The notes beneath the pieces are model-generated. The model ran no database searches. It worked only from the letters and a program-made list of their open reading frames with translations, and had not been told where the DNA came from. This document shows positions 1 through 6,029 of a stretch of DNA of 10,661 nucleotides, in pieces (position 1 is the stretch's first letter; each line of letters opens with the position of its first letter). Source of the DNA: Thermoplasmata archaeon (GTDB lineage Archaea > Thermoplasmatota > Thermoplasmata > Thermoplasmatales > Thermoplasmataceae); assembly GCA_021845155.1 (NCBI GenBank), contig JAKBSB010000032.1, positions 1 through 10,661 of the forward strand. The letters are read 5' to 3'. The position numbers and the translations under genes are program-made.

Positions 1-530
1 TTCTTGAACTGGGGAGACCGGTTTTCCTGACCCGGGAACCGACAGACCGGTTTTTCATCACAGAAAGTGAGCAGAGGAACAGGTCTGCTGAGAATGCAAT
101 TGAGCTTTTCTTCAGGTTCACAACTGACAGGCTGCATCACCAGAAGACCATAAACAGTGAACTCGATCAGGATCGGATTGTCATTTCAGACAGGTATATT
201 CATTCTTCATATGCATACCAGGGACCTCTCATGGAGATCATGATGGGCGGCATGGACAGTACCATTGAATGGATGACCAATGTTTCTATGGTTATCAGGA
301 GGATGCCTGATCTCATACTCTTCCTGGACCTGGAACCGGACAGTATAGCCACCAGAATTGCCAGAAGGAAAGAAAGATCAGGATTCGAGGAACCTGGATA
401 CCTGAAAATGGTCCGGAACTATTACCACAGGATGATCGACAGAAACTGGATAGTTATTGATTCAAGCCTGCCCGTGGAAAAAGTGACTGCGATCGCACTT
501 GAAGCAATACTTGGAAAGCTTAAGGGATAG
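1..530 (+). CDS. tmk: Thymidylate kinase (dTMP kinase), 5'-truncated by window edge
   Basis: Phosphorylates dTMP to dTDP with ATP in the cytoplasm, an essential step to dTTP. The reading frame is open from base 3, giving 175 visible residues against about 195-215 for the family, so only the first 20-30 residues are missing; these would carry the P-loop. Visible family motifs, numbered from base 3, are TREPTD (10-15), the TTDR element (40-43, matching the family's xADR), and the DRY...SSYAYQG block (63-74) that binds dTMP. A hydrophobic strand ILFLDLEP with PD before it, and an Arg-rich LID-like stretch (RIARRKERSGFEE) follow. The C-terminal half resembles archaeal/bacterial Tmk and ends at TAG 528-530. 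It converges on the methionine aminopeptidase gene with a single base between the stops. Identification is firm; the true start lies outside the window. Confidence 0.93.
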   Translation, partial: LELGRPVFLTREPTDRFFITESEQRNRSAENAIELFFRFTTDRLHHQKTINSELDQDRIVISDRYIHSSYAYQGPLMEIMMGGMDSTIEWMTNVSMVIRRMPDLILFLDLEPDSIATRIARRKERSGFEEPGYLKMVRNYYHRMIDRNWIVIDSSLPVEKVTAIALEAILGKLKG

Positions 531-531
531 G

Positions 532-1407
532 CTATTTCCTTGTTGTAACAACTATATCATCAGAAAGTATCATTATTGTATGTTCGGCCTGCGATATGAA
601 TGCACCTGAGTGCTCCCTCAAGATCGCAAAGTGTGATACCTCTCTCCTGAAAAGCATCTTTTTAAGATATTTCTTATAGTCTGGATCAATTTTTGCCAGC
701 CATCTCTCGGCAAATGGTATTGTATTGAAATTCCTGTAGATTTCCTCATCCCTGTTTATCTTTGTTCCTGAAAGGATATATATGTTCCCTCCAGGTCCAT
801 TGTGTATCATTCCGATTCCTGAGCTTGCGAATGGTTCTATGGCAATTACAGTGTCCGGTTTTACCATAGCGGCATTGCCGTCATCATAATTAGGTATGAA
901 TATTGAGGAGTGCAGGTCATACCTGTTTATTCCATGCCCCCCAAGATTCTTTACTGGCTTGAAACCGAATGATGAGACCACCTTCTCTATTTCTGCCCCT
1001 ATTTTTCTTACAGGTATCATGGGCCTCAGGACCTTGAGGGCAGCGTTCAGTGCCTCCCTTGTGCAGTCTATTAAATCTGAATGTTTTCCGGATTCACCAA
1101 CCTCAACTGTTGCAGCGTTATCCGACAGATACCCATCTACCTGTGCTCCAAGGTCGACCTTTACAACATCTCCCGTCTTGAAAGTTTTTGTATCCCCGAA
1201 TGAGGGAGTATAATGGGCGGCCTCGTTGTTAATCGACAGATTGACCGGAAAAGATGGTTTTCCACCCTGTTCCCTGATAAATTGCTCGGCTTTCTCGGCC
1301 ACATCCAGAAACAGAACACCCGGTTCAATAAGAGTCTGCGCATATTCCAGGGCTTCCCTGCCTATTCTTCCGGCCTCAAGATACTTGTTTTTAACCTCGC
1401 TGTCCAA
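532..1407 (-). CDS. map: Type II methionine aminopeptidase, TTG start
   Basis: Removes the initiator methionine from nascent proteins whose second residue is small. It is a cytosolic two-metal enzyme. The 291 residues match the usual archaeal length. All five metal ligands of the pita-bread fold are present: D85 in KVDLGAQ, D96 in SDNAAT, H158 in GGHGINRYDLH, E191 in AIEPFA and E275 in AEHTIMI; H65 in AAHYTPS matches the substrate-side histidine of human MetAP2. The insert between H158 and E275 is typical of type II. The start is inferred to be TTG at 1405-1407: an in-frame TGA lies two codons upstream and the first internal ATG is only at residue 130, too late to keep the fold. A TATA-like box at 1440-1453 on this strand would start transcription roughly ten bases upstream of the TTG. 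The gene diverges from the Rieske-ETF operon. Confidence 0.95.
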   Translation of the reverse strand: MDSEVKNKYLEAGRIGREALEYAQTLIEPGVLFLDVAEKAEQFIREQGGKPSFPVNLSINNEAAHYTPSFGDTKTFKTGDVVKVDLGAQVDGYLSDNAATVEVGESGKHSDLIDCTREALNAALKVLRPMIPVRKIGAEIEKVVSSFGFKPVKNLGGHGINRYDLHSSIFIPNYDDGNAAMVKPDTVIAIEPFASSGIGMIHNGPGGNIYILSGTKINRDEEIYRNFNTIPFAERWLAKIDPDYKKYLKKMLFRREVSHFAILREHSGAFISQAEHTIMILSDDIVVTTRK

Positions 1408-1439
1408 AAATCATTACCGAAACTAAAGTTGTGCAGGGC

Positions 1440-1453
1440 TTAAGTATTTTTTT
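1440..1453 (-). promoter_or_regulatory. TATA-like box for the methionine aminopeptidase gene
   Basis: Read on the minus strand, this stretch is A/T-only followed by ATACTTAA. Its centre is about 38 bases upstream of the TTG start codon, so a typical archaeal spacing of about 26 bases puts transcription initiation near 1420 with a very short leader. This is inferred from composition and position only. Confidence 0.4.
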
Positions 1454-1481
1454 GATTCCCCTGTTTATGGCGCATTGAATC

Positions 1482-1500
1482 CTATGAAAATCTATGAAAA
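1482..1500 (+). repeat. Direct repeat CTATGAAAA x2, one helical turn apart
   Basis: The nonamer CTATGAAAA occurs at 1482-1490 and again at 1492-1500, so equivalent bases are 10 bp apart on the same DNA face. It abuts the TATA-like box of the Rieske-ETF operon, where the BRE and upstream regulator sites would lie. It could be a regulator binding site, or simply A-rich BRE sequence; no regulator is identifiable from here. Confidence 0.35.
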
Positions 1501-1504
1501 AAAG

Positions 1505-1513
1505 TTATAATAA
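1505..1513 (+). promoter_or_regulatory. TATA box of the Rieske-ETF operon, likely leaderless
   Basis: TTATAATAA follows a purine-rich GAAAAAAAG stretch that fits a BRE. Its centre is about 24-26 bases before the ATG at 1532, so the transcript probably begins at or very near the start codon. An AAGGAG at 1524-1529 lies only 2 bases from the ATG, too close to work as a normal Shine-Dalgarno site. Confidence 0.55.
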
Positions 1514-1531
1514 TTGACCGCATAAGGAGAT

Positions 1532-1852
1532 ATGGCATGGTACAAAGTTCTTAAGGATGGAGTTATGAAAGATGGGGACCTGTTCAAGGCTTCAGTGGAA
1601 AACAAGGAGATACTTATAATAAAAAGCAAGGAGAACTACTTTGCTACTTCCCTTTACTGCACCCATGAAGACTACGATCTCTCTGAGGGTTTCATGGATG
1701 AAGGCAAACTCATATGCCCTAACCATTTTGCAACATTTAACCCGAAGGATGGGTCAGTGGTCAGTCCTCCTGAAGGATCCGGAGACATATCTCCTCTTAA
1801 ATCGTATAAAACCAAAGTGGAGAACGGGGAAGTGCTGGTAGACTTCCAGTAA
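1532..1852 (+). CDS. Rieske-type [2Fe-2S] ferredoxin
   Basis: A small soluble one-electron carrier of 106 residues, essentially a single Rieske domain. The cluster ligands are complete: C43-x-H45 and C62-x2-H65, with 16 residues between the halves. The downstream FNPKDGSVVSPP...LKSY and final ENGEVLVDF strands follow the normal Rieske ferredoxin fold. The extra cysteine pair that forms the disulfide in high-potential bc1-type Rieske proteins is absent (the loops read CTHEDY and CPNHFA), and there is no signal peptide or membrane anchor. This is therefore the cytosolic dioxygenase-ferredoxin/NirD-like type, not a respiratory complex III subunit. The gene is first in an operon, 25 bases ahead of a fused ETF, and no oxygenase gene is nearby, which suggests the ETF or its redox partners are the electron partner. 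That partnership is inference; the Rieske assignment is firm. Confidence 0.92.
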   Translation: MAWYKVLKDGVMKDGDLFKASVENKEILIIKSKENYFATSLYCTHEDYDLSEGFMDEGKLICPNHFATFNPKDGSVVSPPEGSGDISPLKSYKTKVENGEVLVDFQ

Positions 1853-1865
1853 ACATTTTTTCCAC

Positions 1866-1871
1866 GGAAGG
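1866..1871 (+). promoter_or_regulatory. Shine-Dalgarno site for the ETF gene
   Basis: GGAAGG lies 6 bases before the ATG at 1878, in the 25-base gap after the Rieske stop codon. An internal operon gene in an archaeon with leaderless first genes would need such a site, so it supports both the ATG choice and co-transcription. Confidence 0.5.
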
Positions 1872-1877
1872 AAACCA

Positions 1878-3608
1878 ATGAAAATTCTAGTACTGATAAA
1901 ACAGATTCCTGACATAAACAAGATAACATTTGACAGCAGAACAATGAGGATAGTAAGGGAAGGTGTGCCCTTAATGTTCAACTCCTTCGACAAGAAGGCT
2001 GTTGAGGAGGCCATAAGAATCAAGGAAAAGACCGGGTCTGAGGTTGTAGTGGCAACAATGGGCCCCCCTTCTGCAGGAGAGATACTCAATGAATCTCTGA
2101 GAATGGGCGCAGATACTGCTTATCTTGTCACCGACAGGAAGTTTGCCGGTTCGGACACATGGGTTACGGCAAAAATACTGTCAAAGGTCGTGGAATACGT
2201 GAAACCAGATCTTGTCCTGGCAGGCAAATATTCACTTGACGGGGAAACGTCCCAGGTTCCGCCTGAAATTGCGTTCATGACTGGAATGAAATTCAAGTCG
2301 TCAGTTTTCACAATTGAATTTTCGGAAGACATGAAGACAGTTATACTGGGTCAGGACAGGGAAGATGGGATTAACAGGTATGAGGGAACCCTTCCTGCCG
2401 TCTTATCAGTTAGTGAGAAGATAAACAGGGCAAGATCCATAAAGCCTGAAACACCAGACATGACATCAAGAATAGTGATGCTCGACGCTGAAAAACTTGG
2501 CATAGATTTCACGGGTACTGATGCGTCTCCAACAGTTGTTACCGGAACTTCAGAGGTAAGGAATCTGAGAACTGTAAAGTTCCTTAACCCTGGGAAAGAA
2601 GCATATGAAAAAATCGTTGAAATGATTAATGAAAAGAAATCCGGTGGCAAGACAGAAACTATAGACAATTCCTCAACCGGGAAGAGTGGATCTGTCATGG
2701 GAATTGCACTGGACGATCCTGTGGTATCAATAGAGATTGCGTCAAAAATATGTGAAATCTCAAAAGGCAAGGACCTTGAGGTAATAATGGCTGGAAATGT
2801 TGATCCTGAAAAGCTGAAAGGGATGCCGTGCAACAGGTATGTAAGTGTTAAATCACGTGGAAATGATACTTTTGCGGGAAGCATAATAAAAATTATGGAG
2901 AAAGAGAAACCAGAATTCGTTATTTTCCCTTCAACCATAGATGGAAGGGAAATTGCAGCAAGAATTGCCGGGGAGAAATCTCTGGGCCTTACTGCCGACT
3001 GCATAGACCTCAAATATGACGGAAAACAGCTTGTCCAGCTTAAACCGGCATTCGGTGGGGGAATAGTTGCGGAGATAGTATCAAGGACGAAGCCCGCAAT
3101 GGCTACCGTAAGGCCCGGAATGTTCCTCAAATATCGTGGATCTGTAGACTTCAAGCTGGATCATGCGGATTCCTCAGGCAATGAAAGTTTCAGGCTGCTT
3201 GAAAAGGTACCTGTCCCCCCGGAATACAAGCCTCTCTCTTCCAGCAGTGCAGTCATTGGGCTGGGAAGAGGTATAAAAAAGAGGGATTTTGTCCAGAAAG
3301 CTCTTGAACTGAGCCGGAAACTTGGAACAAGCGTGGGAGCCACCAGACCAATTGTGGACATGGGATTTGTACCACGACAGCAGCAGATAGGGCTTACCGG
3401 ATCTTCGATCTCTTCAGATCTTTATATAAACCTTGGTGTATCTGGCCAGGACAATCACGTTGTAGGACTGAGGTACGTTCACACCATTGTATCTGTAAAT
3501 GTGGATCCCGAGGCACCGATATTCAAGTACTCCGATTACGGCATAGTATCAGATGTTAACGAGTTCACCGATGGCTTCCTCCATTACCTCAATGAAAAAG
3601 GAATGTAG
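1878..3608 (+). CDS. Fused electron-transfer flavoprotein, beta-alpha (FixA-FixB type)
   Basis: A soluble FAD-containing electron carrier normally made of two subunits, here one 576-residue chain. Residues 1 to about 235 are ETF-beta: the start MKILVLIKQIPD, the NxFDKKAVEEA segment near 35-45, and LAGKYSLDGETSQVPPE (114-130), the nucleotide-binding loop. A linker (about 236-271, Lys/Gly/Ser-rich) leads into ETF-alpha: its N-terminal domain (about 272-420, with GREIAARIAG and KPAFGG) and the C-terminal FAD domain with GLGRGI (461-466), GATRP (487-491), QIGLTG (503-508), GVSGQDNH (520-527), VNVDPEAPIF (540-549) and SDYGIVSD (552-559). The chain length equals the sum of two normal subunits, so it is a genuine fusion and not a missed stop. 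It probably passes electrons from acyl-CoA or other flavin dehydrogenases; the partner quinone oxidoreductase is not in the window. Two signature loops differ from typical ETFs (see findings). Confidence 0.94.
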   Translation: MKILVLIKQIPDINKITFDSRTMRIVREGVPLMFNSFDKKAVEEAIRIKEKTGSEVVVATMGPPSAGEILNESLRMGADTAYLVTDRKFAGSDTWVTAKILSKVVEYVKPDLVLAGKYSLDGETSQVPPEIAFMTGMKFKSSVFTIEFSEDMKTVILGQDREDGINRYEGTLPAVLSVSEKINRARSIKPETPDMTSRIVMLDAEKLGIDFTGTDASPTVVTGTSEVRNLRTVKFLNPGKEAYEKIVEMINEKKSGGKTETIDNSSTGKSGSVMGIALDDPVVSIEIASKICEISKGKDLEVIMAGNVDPEKLKGMPCNRYVSVKSRGNDTFAGSIIKIMEKEKPEFVIFPSTIDGREIAARIAGEKSLGLTADCIDLKYDGKQLVQLKPAFGGGIVAEIVSRTKPAMATVRPGMFLKYRGSVDFKLDHADSSGNESFRLLEKVPVPPEYKPLSSSSAVIGLGRGIKKRDFVQKALELSRKLGTSVGATRPIVDMGFVPRQQQIGLTGSSISSDLYINLGVSGQDNHVVGLRYVHTIVSVNVDPEAPIFKYSDYGIVSDVNEFTDGFLHYLNEKGM

Positions 3609-3633
3609 AACCTCAGAGGCCAAATTGATCTGG

Positions 3634-3648
3634 CTGATCCTGGATCAG
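3634..3648. repeat. 15-bp perfect palindrome between ETF and MFS genes
   Basis: CTGATCCTGGATCAG is a perfect inverted repeat around one central base. It lies 25 bases after the ETF stop and 17 bases before the MFS TATA box. A third GATC sits just upstream at 3627-3630. As RNA it would form a 6-bp stem with a 3-base loop. It may be an operator for the transporter gene or a hairpin at the operon's 3' end; there is no T-run behind it, which argues against a classical terminator. Confidence 0.45.
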
Positions 3649-3665
3649 TGAAGAAATGAGAACAC

Positions 3666-3673
3666 ATTTAAAT
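3666..3673 (+). promoter_or_regulatory. TATA box for the MFS transporter gene
   Basis: ATTTAAAT is centred about 35 bases before the ATG at 3705, which predicts transcription starting near 3695 and a leader of about ten bases. A GAGGAG at 3690-3695, 9 bases before the ATG, could act as Shine-Dalgarno site if transcription begins slightly earlier. Assigned from position and composition. Confidence 0.5.
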
Positions 3674-3704
3674 CAAGGAGGGAGAAACAGAGGAGTTCAA
3701 ACAT

Positions 3705-4910
3705 ATGAATGAAGATGAAAAGAACAGTGAGGTCGGAGGGCATATTTACAACAGAAATGTGATCCTCATTTCTTTCTCAGCATTTTTTGCAGACATGGGA
3801 TACCAGCTTGTCATAGCAGGGCTGCCTTACTTCCTTGTTTTTGTTCTGGGAGCGCCAGTCATTATATTTGGTTTTGCTGAAGCCCTTAATTACGGTGTGG
3901 GATCTGTTTTTGCATATTTTGGAGGGAAGATGGCTGACAGGTACGGATACAAAAAGATCTCGGTACTTGGGAATGCCTTCATACCCATTCTTTCCTTTAC
4001 AGGGTTTGCCATTGTTCCACTCGAAGCTGTTGGAACCTTTGCGACCGGCTGGTGGATGAGAAATCTCAGATCACCCGCAAGAAGAACACTTTTCGCAAAA
4101 TCTGTATCTGATGCAAACAGATCAAGATCTTTCGGGCTCCTTCACGGGTTAGATGTTGGAGGAGGGATTGTGGCAACCATACTTCTTATGGTAATGCTTT
4201 TTTATCACTATGAGTTCAGATTCATATTTCTGGTTACAATAGTTCCCCTGGTGATATCCACAATACTGGTTGCCATGACCAGGGACAGGAAGAGAAGCGC
4301 TGAAACAGACAGAAAGGTCGATGCAGGTAAAAGGAAATTTGCGTTTGGTGCTGTTCTGTTAGCTACAGCACTTTTCGGATTCAGTTTTTACAGCATGGGA
4401 TTCCCCATACTCACCGTATCTGAATATACCAGCAGCCCAATTCTGGGTGTTGGAACATACACAATATTCCTTGCCGTTTCATCGTTTACAGGATTTAGCC
4501 TTTCGCGTTTTACTATCAGGAACGAAATGAGGGCTCTCGGTTTTCTAGGGTACATACTTGCCGGGCTGGGATCTCTGGGCTTTGTGATCAGCATAATATA
4601 TTCCATAGGGATCACTGGTTTCTATGTCTCCAGTGCCGTTATAGCCGTTGCGGTTGGATTCATTGAGACTTTCGAGCCTACCATTATTACTGTCCTGTCG
4701 GCGTCGGCATCATTGGGAGGAGGCATGGGCAAGCTTTCCTCGGCTAGAAGCATAGGCCTGTTTACCGGCAACCTCCTCATGGGTGTTTTTTACACATTTG
4801 GAGCCCAGTATTCCTATATTTATGCCGTTATAGTTTCAGTTATTGCTGGCGGGATTATACTCTTTGCAGGAAGGGGCTACATGTCCTTCAAGAAGCCACA
4901 AGCTGCCTGA
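3705..4910 (+). CDS. Major facilitator superfamily (MFS) transporter, substrate unknown
   Basis: An integral membrane secondary transporter of 401 residues, the normal MFS size, with about twelve hydrophobic segments in two halves separated by a charged cytoplasmic loop (about 191-212, rich in Arg/Lys/Asp). The MFS motif A is clear between helices 2 and 3: GGKMADRYGYKK (73-84). A second basic motif, RSPARRTLFAKSV (122-134), lies after helix 4, as in many sugar-phosphate and drug exporters. The N-terminus is cytoplasmic, acidic and without a signal peptide. The ATG at 3705 has both a TATA box and an SD-like GAGGAG upstream. The gene ends at 4910, five bases from the stop of the convergent cyclase gene. 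Nothing in the sequence fixes the substrate or direction; the membership in MFS is firm. Confidence 0.9.
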   Translation: MNEDEKNSEVGGHIYNRNVILISFSAFFADMGYQLVIAGLPYFLVFVLGAPVIIFGFAEALNYGVGSVFAYFGGKMADRYGYKKISVLGNAFIPILSFTGFAIVPLEAVGTFATGWWMRNLRSPARRTLFAKSVSDANRSRSFGLLHGLDVGGGIVATILLMVMLFYHYEFRFIFLVTIVPLVISTILVAMTRDRKRSAETDRKVDAGKRKFAFGAVLLATALFGFSFYSMGFPILTVSEYTSSPILGVGTYTIFLAVSSFTGFSLSRFTIRNEMRALGFLGYILAGLGSLGFVISIIYSIGITGFYVSSAVIAVAVGFIETFEPTIITVLSASASLGGGMGKLSSARSIGLFTGNLLMGVFYTFGAQYSYIYAVIVSVIAGGIILFAGRGYMSFKKPQAA

Positions 4911-4915
4911 TTTTA

Positions 4916-5506
4916 TTACCTGAGAACCGCCCTGCATGGAGCCCCGTCCTGTGACATGTTCAGGGGGAGGCAGAGAAAATCGTACGTTCCCGCCTTTGCA
5001 TTTTTCATGTATAAGCCTTCCACTATTATTATTCCATTCTGCATCAGCAGTTTATGGACAGCCGGATCCTTGCTGCCGAATTTTTCAATGGACAGGTAAT
5101 CTATACCAACCAGCTTCACCTTTCTTTCCACAAGTTTTTTTGCAGCTTCCAGACTCAGATAGGTGAAGTCATTCTTGAAGGAATCGTAATGATCCGTGTT
5201 TGGGGTTTTGAATAAAACGATGTTTTCATGGGTAGGTGGAAGATGTTCAGGCAAGATGGCTGGTGCATTCACCTCAACCACTGTTGCTTTTCCCATGAAG
5301 TTTTCAAGTGGTATCTCATTAGCTTTTTTTCCGTCCTTGAGCATATGATATGGGGCATCAAAATGAGTTCCTGAGTGGGTTTCCATAATGACCCTCATTA
5401 TGTGGACATGATCCTTCTCATGGGTAAAGTACTCATATTCCTCGTATTTTGCATCACCGGGATAACTTATCAGTTGCCGGCTCAACGGTAGAGATATATC
5501 TATCAT
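4916..5506 (-). CDS. Cyclase-family metal hydrolase (kynurenine formamidase-like)
   Basis: A member of the putative cyclase family, which contains kynurenine formamidase (KynB) and isatin hydrolase; these are cytosolic, metal-dependent amide/lactam hydrolases. Counting from the ATG at 5504-5506 it has 196 residues, close to KynB. The signature HxGTHxDxPxH is intact (H44, H48, D50, H54), as are the later conserved H151 and E163 (in IIIVEGL), with the typical GID...S start of the preceding strand and the DGAPCRAVL ending. An in-frame TTG two codons earlier (5510-5512) would give 198 residues; I prefer the ATG because a TTTTAA box lies about 26 bases upstream of it, giving a leaderless message. 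No tryptophan-degradation genes are nearby, so the substrate is open: it could be formylkynurenine or another cyclic or linear amide. Confidence 0.88.
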   Translation of the reverse strand: MIDISLPLSRQLISYPGDAKYEEYEYFTHEKDHVHIMRVIMETHSGTHFDAPYHMLKDGKKANEIPLENFMGKATVVEVNAPAILPEHLPPTHENIVLFKTPNTDHYDSFKNDFTYLSLEAAKKLVERKVKLVGIDYLSIEKFGSKDPAVHKLLMQNGIIIVEGLYMKNAKAGTYDFLCLPLNMSQDGAPCRAVLR

Positions 5507-5526
5507 GATCAAAAATTCCCCTATGG

Positions 5527-5534
5527 GTTAAAAG
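5527..5534 (-). promoter_or_regulatory. TATA box for the cyclase-family gene, likely leaderless
   Basis: On the minus strand the sequence reads CTTTTAAC, centred about 26 bases before the ATG at 5506. That is the expected archaeal TATA-to-start distance and supports the ATG over the upstream TTG. Confidence 0.45.
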
Positions 5535-5552
5535 GATTGGCATTATTCCTGT

Positions 5553-5567
5553 GTTGAGAATTTCAAC
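5553..5567. repeat. Imperfect inverted repeat upstream of the cyclase promoter
   Basis: GTTGAGAATTTCAAC pairs six of seven positions on each side of its centre. It begins about 19 bases upstream of the cyclase TATA-like box, where an archaeal activator could bind. It is short and A/T-rich, so chance is possible. Confidence 0.25.
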
Positions 5568-5703
5568 ATAAGAACTGGTTATTCCTTTTTCAGATTACTC
5601 ATTTAGGCATCCATTTAAGAAGGATTCACTAATTTATATTATATATGACTTATCTGGCATTGATTTCAGGTAATCAAAACTGAACACTGTATAACCCAAA
5701 GCT

Positions 5704-5817
5704 TTGTTAAAAGAGGAGCTTGCTAATGAAAAGATTGTTAAGATGTATGAAGGATGCCACGGAAAATCTCCAAAACCAATAGACTGGATTACCCTGAAAA
5801 AAGTGAAAATTGAATAG
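5704..5817 (+). pseudogene. Short open frame, possible 3' remnant or small protein
   Basis: Open from an in-frame stop at 5692-5694 to TAG 5815-5817. Starting at TTG 5704 it would encode 37 residues, with the ATG at 5743 giving 24. The product is Lys/Glu-rich and contains KMYEGCHGKSPKPIDW, ending in a strand-like WITLKKVKIE. The composition resembles protein-coding sequence and the end looks like a natural C-terminus, so it may be the tail of a decayed gene, or a small protein served by the TATA-rich run at about 5633-5647. I do not recognise the family. Chance is a real alternative. Confidence 0.25.
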
Positions 5818-5840
5818 GAAAAGAGTTAAATTGGCAATAA

Positions 5841-6029
5841 TCCACTTCTTTCCCTGCAAATTTCTGTAAAAGGTGTGAATTCGGTGTTTCCATCTACAGG
5901 TTTAATGATTGGGTAAATATCTGGAAACGACTTTCACGAGCCCCCATGGGATCATACATCGATGATTGTATGGAAAGGACTGATGATGCGAGAAGTTCCT
6001 GCCATGGAGTTACTTCGGAAAGCGTTTAA
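5841..6029 (+). pseudogene. Start-less 62-codon frame with CxxC, possible gene fragment
   Basis: Open from after a TAA at 5838-5840 to TAA 6027-6029, with no ATG, GTG or TTG before codon 36. It contains C9-x2-C12, aromatic residues around IYRFNDWVNIW, and later C43, C54 and H55, a spacing that could suggest a zinc-binding module. It overlaps the 3' end of nob1 by 20 bases on the opposite strand. The lack of a start codon means it cannot be an intact gene. It may be a relic or merely an open frame; the family is not recognised. Confidence 0.2.

Larger units (their letters stand above)
5507..6009. other. Gene-poor stretch of about 500 bases between cyclase and nob1
   Basis: Apart from the cyclase promoter at its left end, I find no full-length gene on either strand. 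A TATA-rich run at about 5633-5647 (reading ATTTATATTATATATGA) could promote rightward transcription near 5665, and two short plus-strand open frames lie downstream (5704-5817 and 5841-6029). A small hairpin, CATACA / TGTATG with an 8-base loop, is at 5953-5972. No tRNA, recognisable C/D-box pair or transposon end is visible. Confidence 0.5.

Noticed and set aside
528..534. Possible frameshift or fused gene at the tmk/methionine aminopeptidase junction
   Set aside because: The stops are on opposite strands and the genes simply converge with one base between them; both C-termini are normal for their families. The MFS/cyclase junction at 4910-4916 is the same situation.
896..1443. Several 66-105-codon plus-strand frames antisense to methionine aminopeptidase
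   Set aside because: All overlap a gene whose five metal ligands are intact on the other strand; none shows a recognisable domain or promoter.
1524..1529. AAGGAG as Shine-Dalgarno site for the Rieske gene
   Set aside because: Only 2 bases separate it from the ATG, and the TATA box position predicts that the transcript starts at about the ATG, so it would not be in the mRNA.
2351..3154. A 267-codon open frame on the minus strand, antisense to the ETF gene
   Set aside because: It lies fully inside the ETF fusion, has Ser/Ile/Pro-rich low-information composition and no family motif. Long antisense frames like this commonly arise from the codon pattern of the real gene.
5953..5989. Hairpin CATACA/TGTATG followed by TGATGATG, considered as a C/D-box small RNA
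   Set aside because: TGATGA resembles a box C, but I could not find properly spaced box D (CTGA) and second C'/D' pair with terminal stem.
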